Shown here: piece by piece, positions 43,923 to 51,852 of the stretch | Layout: every line of letters starts with the position of its first letter | Numbering within the stretch: position 1 is the stretch's first letter | Assembly: GCA_019038745.1 (NCBI GenBank) | Contig: JAHOYV010000044.1 | Location: 1-64,000, forward strand | Direction of reading: 5' to 3' | Length of the DNA stretch: 64,000 nt | DNA from: Gemmatimonadales bacterium | Lineage (GTDB): Bacteria > Krumholzibacteriota > Krumholzibacteriia > LZORAL124-64-63 | Program-made: the position numbers and the translations under genes | Notes under the pieces: model-generated | The model's input: only the letters and a program-made list of their open reading frames with translations | Told to the model about the DNA's origin: nothing | Databases searched by the model: none

Positions 43923-45418
43923 GGTTCGCAAAACCCCGGCTCCACCTGATTCTCCTTGTCTTGGTCTCCTTGCTGGTGCCGGAGCCGGGTCTGGACCTGG
44001 CTTTGGCCCAGGAGCAGGAACCATCTGAAACGCACCTGCCGGAACGTATACAGGATTCATTTTCCCTGACGCGTTTGAATTCCGGTGTTATGCCACCGGA
44101 CGGCCTGTTGAGCCTGGTTGCAGGCTGCCGACAGTCCAGCACTGTTTTGATCGTGGACGAATTCCTGGGGCGAATCAGTCAGCTGGATTACTTCCTTAGG
44201 GCAGAGGCGAATATCCTGACGTGGATGGGCTTCTGTGCCGAGTTGAACGGGCGCACCTGGTCCGGTGGCAAGGGCTTGATCCCACCCACCGGTTACGGTC
44301 TGGCAGACGGCAGTTGGCAGATCACTGCAGGGAGCCCACTTTGGGAAGGTAGCCCGATCCACGGTGCCCTCTTCGGTGGGAGCAACCTGCCGGTGGGCGA
44401 AGCGTCCTACGGTCTGGCAGAGGGTGTTTTCTCCCCCACTGCGGGAGCCGCTCTCACTTTTCGTCTATGGGCCAAATCCAGGGTTCCGGAGATGCGTTTT
44501 CACCTGAACGTCAACCACCGCTGGAATCGACAAGAGGAGGCCGGGTACGGGATGGGCGCCGACGGCTTTCAGCCTTGGCCTCCGCGTTATCCCTCGGCGG
44601 CACAGGTTGGTGGATCCTCTCGAAACGATCTGACCACTTTTGCTGCGGCCCTTGAATTCCGCAAGACAACGACCTCACTGTGGATTGAATACAGTGAGGA
44701 CCGTTTCCCGGATACTCCGACGATCTCAGGTAGGGAGATGTATCGTGGTGTGGCCGCCGGATTGCGCTGGGGAGTGATGGAGGGTTGGGCCCTCCACGCG
44801 GACTACCAGGTCTGCCTGTCCACCGACGACCTGTCGACCGACTGGGAACCGGGTTTTCCCGAGATGGTCAGCACAATCGCCGTCTCACGCCAATTCTCCA
44901 TCGGTGGCCGCGATGTTGATAACGACGGTATCGTCGACCGCCATGATCAATGCCCCCTGTTGCCCGAGGATCTGGACGATTTTCAGGACACCGACGGGTG
45001 TCCGGATCCTGACAATGATGGTGACGGGGTTCCCGATGAACGGGACCTGGCTCCAAACATCCCGGAAGATCTCGATGGCTTCATGGATGAGGACGGCATC
45101 CCGGATCGGGACAACGATGGCGACGGGATTCTCGATGCCGTCGATCTCTGTCCGGATGAGCCGGAAGACTTCGATGGTCATCGGGATGATGATGGTTGCC
45201 CGGATGATTTCGAGGACCGGGACGGCGATGGTATCGAGGATAATAAGGATGCTTGCCCGGATATTGCAGAAGATCCTGACGGTTTCGAGGACGAAGACGG
45301 TTGCCCCGAATCAGACAACGATCTTGACGGTATTCCCGATGAAGAGGACGAATGTCCTGACGAAGCCGAAAACTACAACGGAGTGGACGACCTGGACGGG
45401 TGTCCGGAGGAGGAGTGA
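43919..45418 (+). CDS. Outer-membrane-type protein with thrombospondin type 3 repeats
   Basis: A 499-residue exported protein starting with TTG 43919 in a TTGA overlap with the upstream stop. Signal peptide LRFAKPRLHLILLVLVSLLVPEPGLDLALA, then about 300 residues that look like a beta barrel (alternating strands such as SYGLAEGVFSPTAGAALTFRLWA and LWIEYSEDRFP, ending VSRQFSIGG). The last 170 residues are Ca2+-binding type 3 repeats of the form DxDxDGxxDxxDxCP (five or six units: DVDNDGIVDRHDQCP, DRDGDGIEDNKDACP and others). The usual OmpA-like C-terminal domain is absent: it stops after the repeats. It may bind calcium and the cell surface; exact role unknown. Confidence 0.85.
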   Translation: MRFAKPRLHLILLVLVSLLVPEPGLDLALAQEQEPSETHLPERIQDSFSLTRLNSGVMPPDGLLSLVAGCRQSSTVLIVDEFLGRISQLDYFLRAEANILTWMGFCAELNGRTWSGGKGLIPPTGYGLADGSWQITAGSPLWEGSPIHGALFGGSNLPVGEASYGLAEGVFSPTAGAALTFRLWAKSRVPEMRFHLNVNHRWNRQEEAGYGMGADGFQPWPPRYPSAAQVGGSSRNDLTTFAAALEFRKTTTSLWIEYSEDRFPDTPTISGREMYRGVAAGLRWGVMEGWALHADYQVCLSTDDLSTDWEPGFPEMVSTIAVSRQFSIGGRDVDNDGIVDRHDQCPLLPEDLDDFQDTDGCPDPDNDGDGVPDERDLAPNIPEDLDGFMDEDGIPDRDNDGDGILDAVDLCPDEPEDFDGHRDDDGCPDDFEDRDGDGIEDNKDACPDIAEDPDGFEDEDGCPESDNDLDGIPDEEDECPDEAENYNGVDDLDGCPEEE

Positions 45419-45423
45419 TCCGA

Positions 45424-45506
45424 AAGAACCCGGCAGCGGGGAGGGGGCTGGGGCCCCTGTGGATTACACGGTCAGCCGCCTACCCCCTTCCCGCTGCCGG
45501 GTTCTT
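45424..45506. terminator. Long bidirectional hairpin between convergent genes
   Basis: A 17-bp perfect inverted repeat (45424-45440 with 45490-45506) extends by seven more pairs (one G-T) to 24 bp around a 35-base loop. It starts five bases after the surface-protein stop; one arm encodes the last residues of MazG (PEEPGSGKG) on the minus strand. It has no long T tract. Confidence 0.65.
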
Positions 45507-46311
45507 CCGGATCACTCTGGTCTGAAAGGATCGCTTTGGCTCTTTGCCAGGAGGCTTCCAGGTCGGTGATGGGGGCGTTTTTTAATGTGTGATTTTTTTC
45601 TTGGAATTCTTTTTCTACCAAGTGGAAGCGGGTACGGAAACGGGTGTTTGCTTTTCTCAGGGCCATATCGGGTTGGATTTTCAGCCAGCGGGAAAGATTT
45701 ACGACCGTGAAAAGAAGGTCGCCGATCTCGTGTTCCATCTCACTGGAGTTTCCCGATTCGATCGCGGAGGACAGTTCACCGATTTCCTCGTTGAGCTTGG
45801 CCCAGACTCCGGTGATATCGGGCCATTCAAAACCGCACCCGGCGGCATCTTTCTGGTAATCATGGGCCTGGTGCAGGGGAGCAGTGCTGGCCGGCAGGTC
45901 CTTCAATGCCGACTGTGTGTTCGGTTCGATTCCTCGCGCCCGCTTTTCCTGGTTCTTTATTTCGTTCCAACGTTCCTGGCTCTGTTCCAGGTCATGCTCC
46001 CGGGGATCCCCGAAGACGTGAGGGTGGCGGCGAATCAGTTTCTCGTTACCCTGGTGGGCGATGTCGTGCATTGTCAACGGGTGGGTCTCGCCGAGGATTT
46101 CGCAACAGAAACAGGTCATGAACAAGAGGTCGGCCAGCTCTTCCCTGACTCCGGTTGAATCTTCGGCTAGGGCCGATTCGACCAGCTCCCCAGCCTCGTC
46201 CATCAGGTAACGGCTCGCGCTGACGAGGTTCTGTTTCCGGTCCCAGGCGCAACCACCCGGGGCCCTCAGGGTGCGGATGGTCGCCAGGAGATCCTCGAAA
46301 TGCTCGGCCAT
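45472..46311 (-). CDS. mazG: Nucleoside triphosphate pyrophosphohydrolase MazG
   Basis: A 279-residue enzyme that hydrolyses non-canonical (d)NTPs to NMP and PPi. Both MazG domains are present: the N-terminal one (GCAWDRKQNLVSASRYLMDEAGELVESAL... REELADLLFMTCFCCEI) and the C-terminal one with the catalytic acidic helices (LNEEIGELSSAIES and EHEIGDLLFTVVNLSRWLK). The C-terminal tail is read through one arm of the convergent hairpin (45424-45506), giving an extra Pro/Gly stretch. ATG 46311 follows GGAACGATACCA. Confidence 0.94.
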   Translation of the reverse strand: MAEHFEDLLATIRTLRAPGGCAWDRKQNLVSASRYLMDEAGELVESALAEDSTGVREELADLLFMTCFCCEILGETHPLTMHDIAHQGNEKLIRRHPHVFGDPREHDLEQSQERWNEIKNQEKRARGIEPNTQSALKDLPASTAPLHQAHDYQKDAAGCGFEWPDITGVWAKLNEEIGELSSAIESGNSSEMEHEIGDLLFTVVNLSRWLKIQPDMALRKANTRFRTRFHLVEKEFQEKNHTLKNAPITDLEASWQRAKAILSDQSDPEEPGSGKGVGG

Positions 46312-46496
46312 TGGTATCGTTCCTTTTGCAGTGAGTGATTTGTTTGCCGCAACCTCGGCGTAACGACCAACTCAAAGATTAATTCACATTGGTCTCCGGG
46401 AAAACCTTTGTTATCCTACTTGATTGCCTGGGCCGGTTCTTGACGAGCCCAGCGTTGAACCGGGCCGAGGTTCGAACCAGCGGGAAGAGGTGGCAA

Positions 46497-49265
46497 TTGT
46501 CGGATTGGATTCGCATCAAGGGGGCCAGACAACACAATCTGCGCAATGTGGATGTTGCTTTTCCCCGGGGAAAATTTACCGCCGTTTCCGGACTGTCCGG
46601 CTCGGGAAAATCCTCTTTGGTGTTCGACACCCTCTACGCAGAGGGGCAGCGCAGCTACGTCGAATCCTTGTCTACCTATGCTCGCCAGTTCCTGGCCCGT
46701 TTGCCCAAGCCGGATGTGGATTGGATAGACGGCATCAGTCCCGCCATCGCCATCGAACAACGCAACGCCGTGACCAGCGGGCGCAGTACGGTCGGCACCG
46801 TCACCGAAATCAACGATTATCTTCGTGTGTTCTGGGCTCGCGTCGGCAAGGTGATTTGCCCCACCTGCGAAGTGGAGGTGGGTCGAGAGACTCCCGAAGG
46901 AATCTGGAGGCAGGTGCGTAGGAACCAAGAGCCGGAGGCCCTGCTCCTGGTCTGCTATCCTCTGGCTGTTTCCGGGCCCGGGGCGGTTGGTTGGTGGGAG
47001 ACCCTACAGGCCCAAGGATTTCAGAGGGTTGTGCTTGGGGGGCGGATTTTGCGTCTGGATGACCACCAGGTTGCGGAATTCAAGGTGCCCAAAAAAGGTA
47101 TCAACGTGGATGTCGTGGTTGATCGGATCAAACTGGAATCGCGCGTCCGCTCTCGTTTTATCGAGGCGGTGGAGCTGGCTCTTGGTCAATCCGGAGGCCT
47201 GGTCTCGGTGAGGGATCCGGAAGGGATTTCCCGCACCGAATATTCCAGTGATCTGCGGTGCAACGATTGCGGACGCCTGTTTCCCGAACCTACGCCACGG
47301 ATGTTCTCATTCAATTCTCCCGAGGGGGCCTGCCCGGCCTGCAAGGGGTTCGGCAATCGACTGGAGTTCGATGAGGACAAGATTATACCGGATCCGGATC
47401 TTTCACTACGTGATGGTGCCGTAAAACCATGGAGCACGGACAGCTTCACCAGGGATTTTACTTCACTTCTGCGCTTCTGCGCCCGCAAGAAGATTCCGAC
47501 GGATAAACCATTCGCGCGATTGACCCGTAAGCAACAGCTCCTGGTCCTGGAGGGAAACGATGCGAATTTCCCGGGGGTGATCCCCTTTCTCGAGAAGATG
47601 CGCCGGGAAATGAAAAAGGGACACCACCGCTTTTTTACGAGGCGGTACATGGGAGATACACTTTGTCGAGCCTGCGGTGGATCCCGGTTGCGCGAAGAGG
47701 CCCTGGCCGTTCAGGTCCAGGGTCTGGACATGGGCACGATAAGCCGACTGCCCGTGGAAACCGCCCTGCAGAAGATGCGGGGTCTTCGGCTGGCCAAAAC
47801 TGCCCTGGCTGCAGCAGGTGAAGTCCACCAGGAGGTGCTGCACCGATTGGAGTTTCTGGATCGGGTCGGTCTGGGTTATCTGACCTTGGACCGGCTGACG
47901 CGAACCCTGTCGGGCGGTGAAGCCCAGCGCATTCACTTGGCAAATGCTCTTGGAGCCCGTTTGGTAGACACCCTCTACGTCCTGGATGAACCGACCTGCG
48001 GTTTGCATTCGGCCGACGTGGATCGACTCATCGCCACCCTGCTGGATCTGGTCGAAGTGGGCAATACGGTAGTGGTTGTCGAGCACGATCTGGCCGTATT
48101 GAGGGCTGCGGAACATTTTGTGGAATTGGGTCCGGGAGCCGGTAACCAGGGCGGTGAAATTGTCTACCAGGGTCCGCTGGCCGAGCTCTTGACCAGCGGT
48201 GACACTCTGACCGCCGGATATCTTCGGGGAGAGGTGGCTGCCCGCGGTGCGGTAGATAGACGGGATCGCCCGGATCGGTGGGTGACCGTCAAGGGAGCCA
48301 GTCTGCACAATCTACGCCGGGTCAATGTCAAAATTCCCCTTCAGCGTTTCGTTGCCTTGACGGGTGTCTCCGGGTCAGGAAAAAGTAGTCTGATGAACGG
48401 ATGCCTCCACGATGGTCTTACCGCCCAGGTTGTCGGCGGTGTCGGCCGCGGTTTTCCCTTCGAGGCGATTCTCGGTGGCCAAGGTGTGTCCAAGGTGATC
48501 CGCGTGGATCAGACCCCCATCGGCAAGACAAGTCGCTCGAATCCGGCTACATATCTGCAGGTGCTGGCTCCGATACGGGACCTTTTCGCCGGGACCAAGG
48601 AAGCCATAGCCCGCGGCTACCCGACCGGCCGTTTCAGTTTCAATACCGCCGGCGGGCGTTGCTCCAGTTGCCAGGGCATGGGCTATCACAGGGTTGAGAT
48701 GCAGTTCATGGCAGACATCACGGTCCCCTGCGAGGATTGTCGGGGCCGCCGTTTCAACCCCTCAACCCTTGAAATCCGTTACAAGGGAATGAACATTGCC
48801 CAGGTCCTGGATATGACCGTGCAGGAGGCTTTGACCTTCTTTGGAGATGTGGCTGCCATTAGCCAACGTCTGTGGCTCTTGAAGAAAGTGGGCCTGGGGT
48901 ACCTTCACCTCGGTCAACCAGCCCCGACGCTGTCCGGGGGTGAAAGCCAGCGGTTGAAAGTGGCCCGGGAATTGGCCATGCCTTCAGGAAAACACAACCT
49001 TTATCTTCTGGATGAACCAACCACCGGATTGCACGCCGAAGATGTCCGGGCCCTGGTCAAAGTCCTGCATGAGCTGGTGGAGCAAAAACATTCGGTTTTG
49101 GTCATTGAACACAATCTGGATCTGATTTCCCAGGCAGATTGGATCATAGATTTGGGACCAGGTGGAGGCAGACATGGGGGCAAGATTGTTGCTCAGGGTA
49201 CGCCTTTGGAGGTGGCTTGTAATCAGAATTCCCTCACCGGACAATACCTAGCCCGTGACATATAG
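46497..49265 (+). CDS. uvrA: Excinuclease ABC subunit A
   Basis: A 922-residue damage-recognition ATPase of nucleotide excision repair. Two Walker A motifs (GLSGSGKSSL near 39 and GVSGSGKSSL near 628), two signatures (LSGGEAQRI and LSGGESQRL), and zinc knuckles (CPTC, CNDC/CPAC, CSSC/CEDC) are visible. The UvrB-binding and insertion region between the first Walker A and the CNDC knuckle is present. EPTCGLHSADV and VVEHDLAVLRAAEHFVELGPGAGNQGG match the group. TTG 46497 (behind AGAGGTGGCAA) fits the family start; the frame is open upstream to 46389. No uvrB or uvrC is nearby. It is followed by a 27-bp hairpin. Confidence 0.94.
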   Translation: MSDWIRIKGARQHNLRNVDVAFPRGKFTAVSGLSGSGKSSLVFDTLYAEGQRSYVESLSTYARQFLARLPKPDVDWIDGISPAIAIEQRNAVTSGRSTVGTVTEINDYLRVFWARVGKVICPTCEVEVGRETPEGIWRQVRRNQEPEALLLVCYPLAVSGPGAVGWWETLQAQGFQRVVLGGRILRLDDHQVAEFKVPKKGINVDVVVDRIKLESRVRSRFIEAVELALGQSGGLVSVRDPEGISRTEYSSDLRCNDCGRLFPEPTPRMFSFNSPEGACPACKGFGNRLEFDEDKIIPDPDLSLRDGAVKPWSTDSFTRDFTSLLRFCARKKIPTDKPFARLTRKQQLLVLEGNDANFPGVIPFLEKMRREMKKGHHRFFTRRYMGDTLCRACGGSRLREEALAVQVQGLDMGTISRLPVETALQKMRGLRLAKTALAAAGEVHQEVLHRLEFLDRVGLGYLTLDRLTRTLSGGEAQRIHLANALGARLVDTLYVLDEPTCGLHSADVDRLIATLLDLVEVGNTVVVVEHDLAVLRAAEHFVELGPGAGNQGGEIVYQGPLAELLTSGDTLTAGYLRGEVAARGAVDRRDRPDRWVTVKGASLHNLRRVNVKIPLQRFVALTGVSGSGKSSLMNGCLHDGLTAQVVGGVGRGFPFEAILGGQGVSKVIRVDQTPIGKTSRSNPATYLQVLAPIRDLFAGTKEAIARGYPTGRFSFNTAGGRCSSCQGMGYHRVEMQFMADITVPCEDCRGRRFNPSTLEIRYKGMNIAQVLDMTVQEALTFFGDVAAISQRLWLLKKVGLGYLHLGQPAPTLSGGESQRLKVARELAMPSGKHNLYLLDEPTTGLHAEDVRALVKVLHELVEQKHSVLVIEHNLDLISQADWIIDLGPGGGRHGGKIVAQGTPLEVACNQNSLTGQYLARDI

Positions 49266-49270
49266 GTTGT

Positions 49271-49328
49271 GCCTCTGAAATTGTGTCTGGTCGACTGTTT
49301 GCAGTTGACCAGACACAATTTCATAGGC
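49271..49328. repeat. Large inverted repeat (27-bp hairpin) after uvrA
   Basis: Arms 49276-49292 and 49307-49323 (17 bp) are perfectly complementary; the inner GACTG/CAGTT adds five pairs (one G-T) around a TTTG loop, and outer GCCT/AGGC adds four after one mismatch. There is no T tract, so it may be a terminator of another type or a decayed element end. Confidence 0.7.
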
Positions 49329-49608
49329 AGAACCGGTTTTTCCGGCACAGGGTTTGCGAAATTCCTGCCGATTGCGGTTTGCTCCCCCAAACCATTTGAG
49401 CAACATGTTGTAATTAAGCCAATTGCCTGCACGTTGCCAAAGTTGCAGATGGAATAGGAGGAAAATATTTCCTTCGGAGCATAAAAATTTCGAGGTGTAG
49501 GCTGGACCCGGAAATATGGATTCGAGGTAAATTTTCCGGATATCGGGCCGATGTTAGTTCAGGACAATACGTAAACCCGGGGAAACCTGTGTGCCGGAGG
49601 CTTGAAAC
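49329..49608. other. Intergenic region before the CheY-like gene
   Basis: No supported gene. It is AT-rich around 49395-49500 and probably carries the promoter of the response-regulator gene; no clear -35/-10 pair was chosen. Confidence 0.4.
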
Positions 49609-50013
49609 ATGGATCAAAACATTCGGATTCTCGTCGTGGATGACGAACCCGATATCCTGGAAACCCTGGAACTCAGCCTTGGGCGCAGGGGATTCGAGGT
49701 TACAACAGCGATCGACGGCCTGGAGGGTCTCGAGAAAGCAAAGCGATTGCCTCCCGATTTCATGATTCTCGACGTGATGCTCCCCGGTTGCAACGGCTAC
49801 GAGGTGAGCCGTATGCTCAAGGAGTGGATGGACAACGATCCGGAAGCCAAGTCGTTTCCGATCATGTTGTTGACTGCCCGCAAGGTTGATTCCCGGGATC
49901 GGGAGAAATTCATCGCCACCTGGTCCAGGGCCGATGCCTGTATGTACAAGCCCTTTGAGCTAAACGAAGTCGTCAGTACGATTCACGAGCTGACCGGTCT
50001 GGAAGCACATTAA
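49609..50013 (+). CDS. Single-domain response regulator (CheY-like)
   Basis: A 134-residue receiver domain: acidic pair DD at 11-12 (VVDDEPD), phospho-acceptor D55 (MILDVMLPG), Thr in MLLTARK and Lys in MYKPFEL. No output domain follows, so it acts by binding a partner or as a phosphorelay step. The insert DNDPEAKSFPIMLL between beta-4 and the preceding helix is slightly long. No histidine kinase is nearby. It is separated from uvrA by more than 300 bases and precedes two tRNA genes. Confidence 0.93.
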   Translation: MDQNIRILVVDDEPDILETLELSLGRRGFEVTTAIDGLEGLEKAKRLPPDFMILDVMLPGCNGYEVSRMLKEWMDNDPEAKSFPIMLLTARKVDSRDREKFIATWSRADACMYKPFELNEVVSTIHELTGLEAH

Positions 50014-50089
50014 CTTGAATTGTTCATGAATTTTTAGCGTTAGCCCAGCTGATACTACGCTCGGAAACCGGAAATCTCCAACACCCGGC

Positions 50090-50118
50090 TTGACAATCGG
50101 TAACAGGCAGTGTTTTTT
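50090..50118 (+). promoter_or_regulatory. Possible promoter of the tRNA-Phe/Thr pair
   Basis: TTGACA (50090-50095) is followed after 17 bases by TTTTTT (50113-50118), a poor -10, about 35 bases before tRNA-Phe. Confidence 0.4.
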
Positions 50119-50152
50119 TCCTTTCCCGGTGATGCGCTGGGAAAGTTCAGGT

Positions 50153-50228
50153 GCCTGGGTAGCTCAGTTGGTAGAGCACATGACTGAAAATCATGGTGTC
50201 GGTGGTTCGATTCCGCCCCCAGGCACCA
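50153..50228 (+). tRNA. tRNA-Phe (anticodon GAA)
   Basis: Acceptor GCCTGGG (50153-50159) pairs with CCCAGGC (50218-50224), then A-CCA. D-arm GCTCAGTTGGTAGAGC, anticodon arm CATGACTGAAAATCATG with GAA at 50186-50188, T-arm GGTGGTTCGATTCCGCC. The CCA is encoded. Confidence 0.96.
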
Positions 50229-50243
50229 CTTGGGTTTTGTGGA

Positions 50244-50319
50244 GCTGGTGTAGCTCAGTTGGTAGAGCAGCTCACTCGTAATGAGCAGGTCTGCGGTTCG
50301 AATCCGCACACCAGCTCCA
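50244..50319 (+). tRNA. tRNA-Thr (anticodon CGT)
   Basis: Acceptor GCTGGTG (50244-50250) pairs with CACCAGC (50309-50315), then T-CCA. D-arm GCTCAGTTGGTAGAGC, anticodon arm GCTCACTCGTAATGAGC with CGT at 50277-50279, T-arm CTGCGGTTCGAATCCGCA. It lies 15 bases after tRNA-Phe, so the pair is likely one transcript. Confidence 0.96.
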
Positions 50320-50340
50320 GAAATGGATCGGAATATTTGA

Positions 50341-50365
50341 CCTGCGCCCGCGCAGGTTTTTTTTT
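50341..50365 (+). terminator. Terminator after the tRNA pair
   Basis: A 6-bp GC stem (CCTGCG/CGCAGG, 50341-50356) is followed by nine T. Confidence 0.85.
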
Positions 50366-50483
50366 GTCTTTGAACAATCGGAAGGCCTTGATAGAATTTC
50401 TGTTCCTGGGAATTTTTCGGGATTAACCGGGTATGGGCCTTGCGTAGCTGCTTGAGGCGGCTCTTGGGCCGGACAATGGATAG

Positions 50484-51848
50484 ATGACAACGGAAGGATC
50501 CGCTTTGCCTCTTCGTATCAGTATATCCGGGATCAGGGGAGTCATCGGCGACGGCCTGGATGCCGTGACCGTCTCACGCTGGGCCTCCGCCTTGGGAGCT
50601 TGGCTGCCGGCAGGCCCGGTAGTTGTAGGTAGGGATTCACGTCCCAGCGGTCCGATGGTTTTCGACGCAGTTGCAGCCGCCCTGGTTTCGACGGGTCATG
50701 AAGTGAGGAACATCGGCATCGCCACGACTCCAACTGTAGAAGTTGCCGTCCAGCAGAGCAACGCTGTCGGGGGCGTGATCATCACAGCCAGTCACAATCC
50801 CCAGCAATGGAACGCCCTCAAGTTTCTGAAGGGTGACGGTCTGTTCCTGAACGCCGAGGAGAATCGGCAAGTGCGGATTCGTTACGAGGACGGTAGTGGC
50901 CACGTGGCCTGGGATGGTCTGGGGTCGGTAGTGGATACGCCCGGGGCCGATGATCTTCACTTGCAATCGATCGAATCCTCACCGTGGTTGGATTCAGACC
51001 TTACCCGTAGCCTGGGATTGCACGCGGTGGTTGATGCGGTCGAGGGTGCCGGCGGCGATATCGTGCCGCGACTCCTGGCCGAGTTGGGGGTAAGATGCAC
51101 TCCGCTTTATTGTAATTTGTCTGGCAATTTTCCCCACGACCCGGAACCTACGCCTGCCCATCTGGAGGATTTGCGTCGGGTGGTGGTCGAACAAGGGGCT
51201 GATTTGGGTTTTGCAGTGGATCCGGACGTGGACCGTTTGGCCCTGGTAGACGGATCAGGTCGGGCTTTGAGTGAAGAAATGACTCTTGTTCTGGCGATGG
51301 ATTTTCTGCTGGGCAAGACGCCGGGATCAGTGGCGGTGAACCTTTCGACCACGGGCTTGATCGAGACGGTAGCCGCCAAGCACGGGTGCAAGGTTTTCCG
51401 GACGCCGGTGGGTGAGGCCAACGTGGTGGAGACCATCCTGGAGCAGGAGTGCATCATGGGTGGCGAGGGCAATGGTGGGGTCATCTATCCGACCCTGCAC
51501 GCGGGGCGGGACGCCCTGGTAGGGATCGCCATGATCCTGCAGCTGGTGGCCGAGAGTGGAAAAAGTCTGGCCGAATTGGCCGACTCGTTTCCTCCGGTGG
51601 CCATGGTCAAGACGAAATTTCCGGCCGAGGATCTGCCCGTCGGGGCGGCTCTGGTCGAAGCGCTGAATGCCTTGGGGGAGGGTGAACTGGATCAGCGGGA
51701 CGGCGTCAAGTGGACCGGGCCGGGAGCCTGGGTTCACGTGCGACCTTCAAATACCGAACCGGTGGTGAGGATCATCGCCGAAGCCGAGAACGAGGATGCT
51801 GCCTGGCGGCTCATTCGCCGGGTTCATCCAGGGCAACAGGAGGGCTAA
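50484..51848 (+). CDS. glmM: Phosphoglucosamine mutase-type phosphohexomutase
   Basis: A 454-residue alpha-D-phosphohexomutase expected to convert glucosamine-6-phosphate to glucosamine-1-phosphate for UDP-GlcNAc. The phosphoserine loop is TASHNP (S about 103), the Mg site DPDVDRLAL, the sugar loop GEGNGGVIYP and the phosphate loop RPSNTEPVVRI. N-terminal SGIRGVIG is typical. Phosphomannomutase is the alternative, but immediate linkage to glmS favours GlmM. It begins after a short AT-rich gap following the tRNAs and is followed after four bases by glmS. Confidence 0.9.
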   Translation: MTTEGSALPLRISISGIRGVIGDGLDAVTVSRWASALGAWLPAGPVVVGRDSRPSGPMVFDAVAAALVSTGHEVRNIGIATTPTVEVAVQQSNAVGGVIITASHNPQQWNALKFLKGDGLFLNAEENRQVRIRYEDGSGHVAWDGLGSVVDTPGADDLHLQSIESSPWLDSDLTRSLGLHAVVDAVEGAGGDIVPRLLAELGVRCTPLYCNLSGNFPHDPEPTPAHLEDLRRVVVEQGADLGFAVDPDVDRLALVDGSGRALSEEMTLVLAMDFLLGKTPGSVAVNLSTTGLIETVAAKHGCKVFRTPVGEANVVETILEQECIMGGEGNGGVIYPTLHAGRDALVGIAMILQLVAESGKSLAELADSFPPVAMVKTKFPAEDLPVGAALVEALNALGEGELDQRDGVKWTGPGAWVHVRPSNTEPVVRIIAEAENEDAAWRLIRRVHPGQQEG

Positions 51849-51852
51849 TTAC

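Noticed and set aside
51842-51852. Possible glmS ribozyme or riboswitch
   Set aside because: Only four bases separate glmM and glmS, so no leader RNA can fit.
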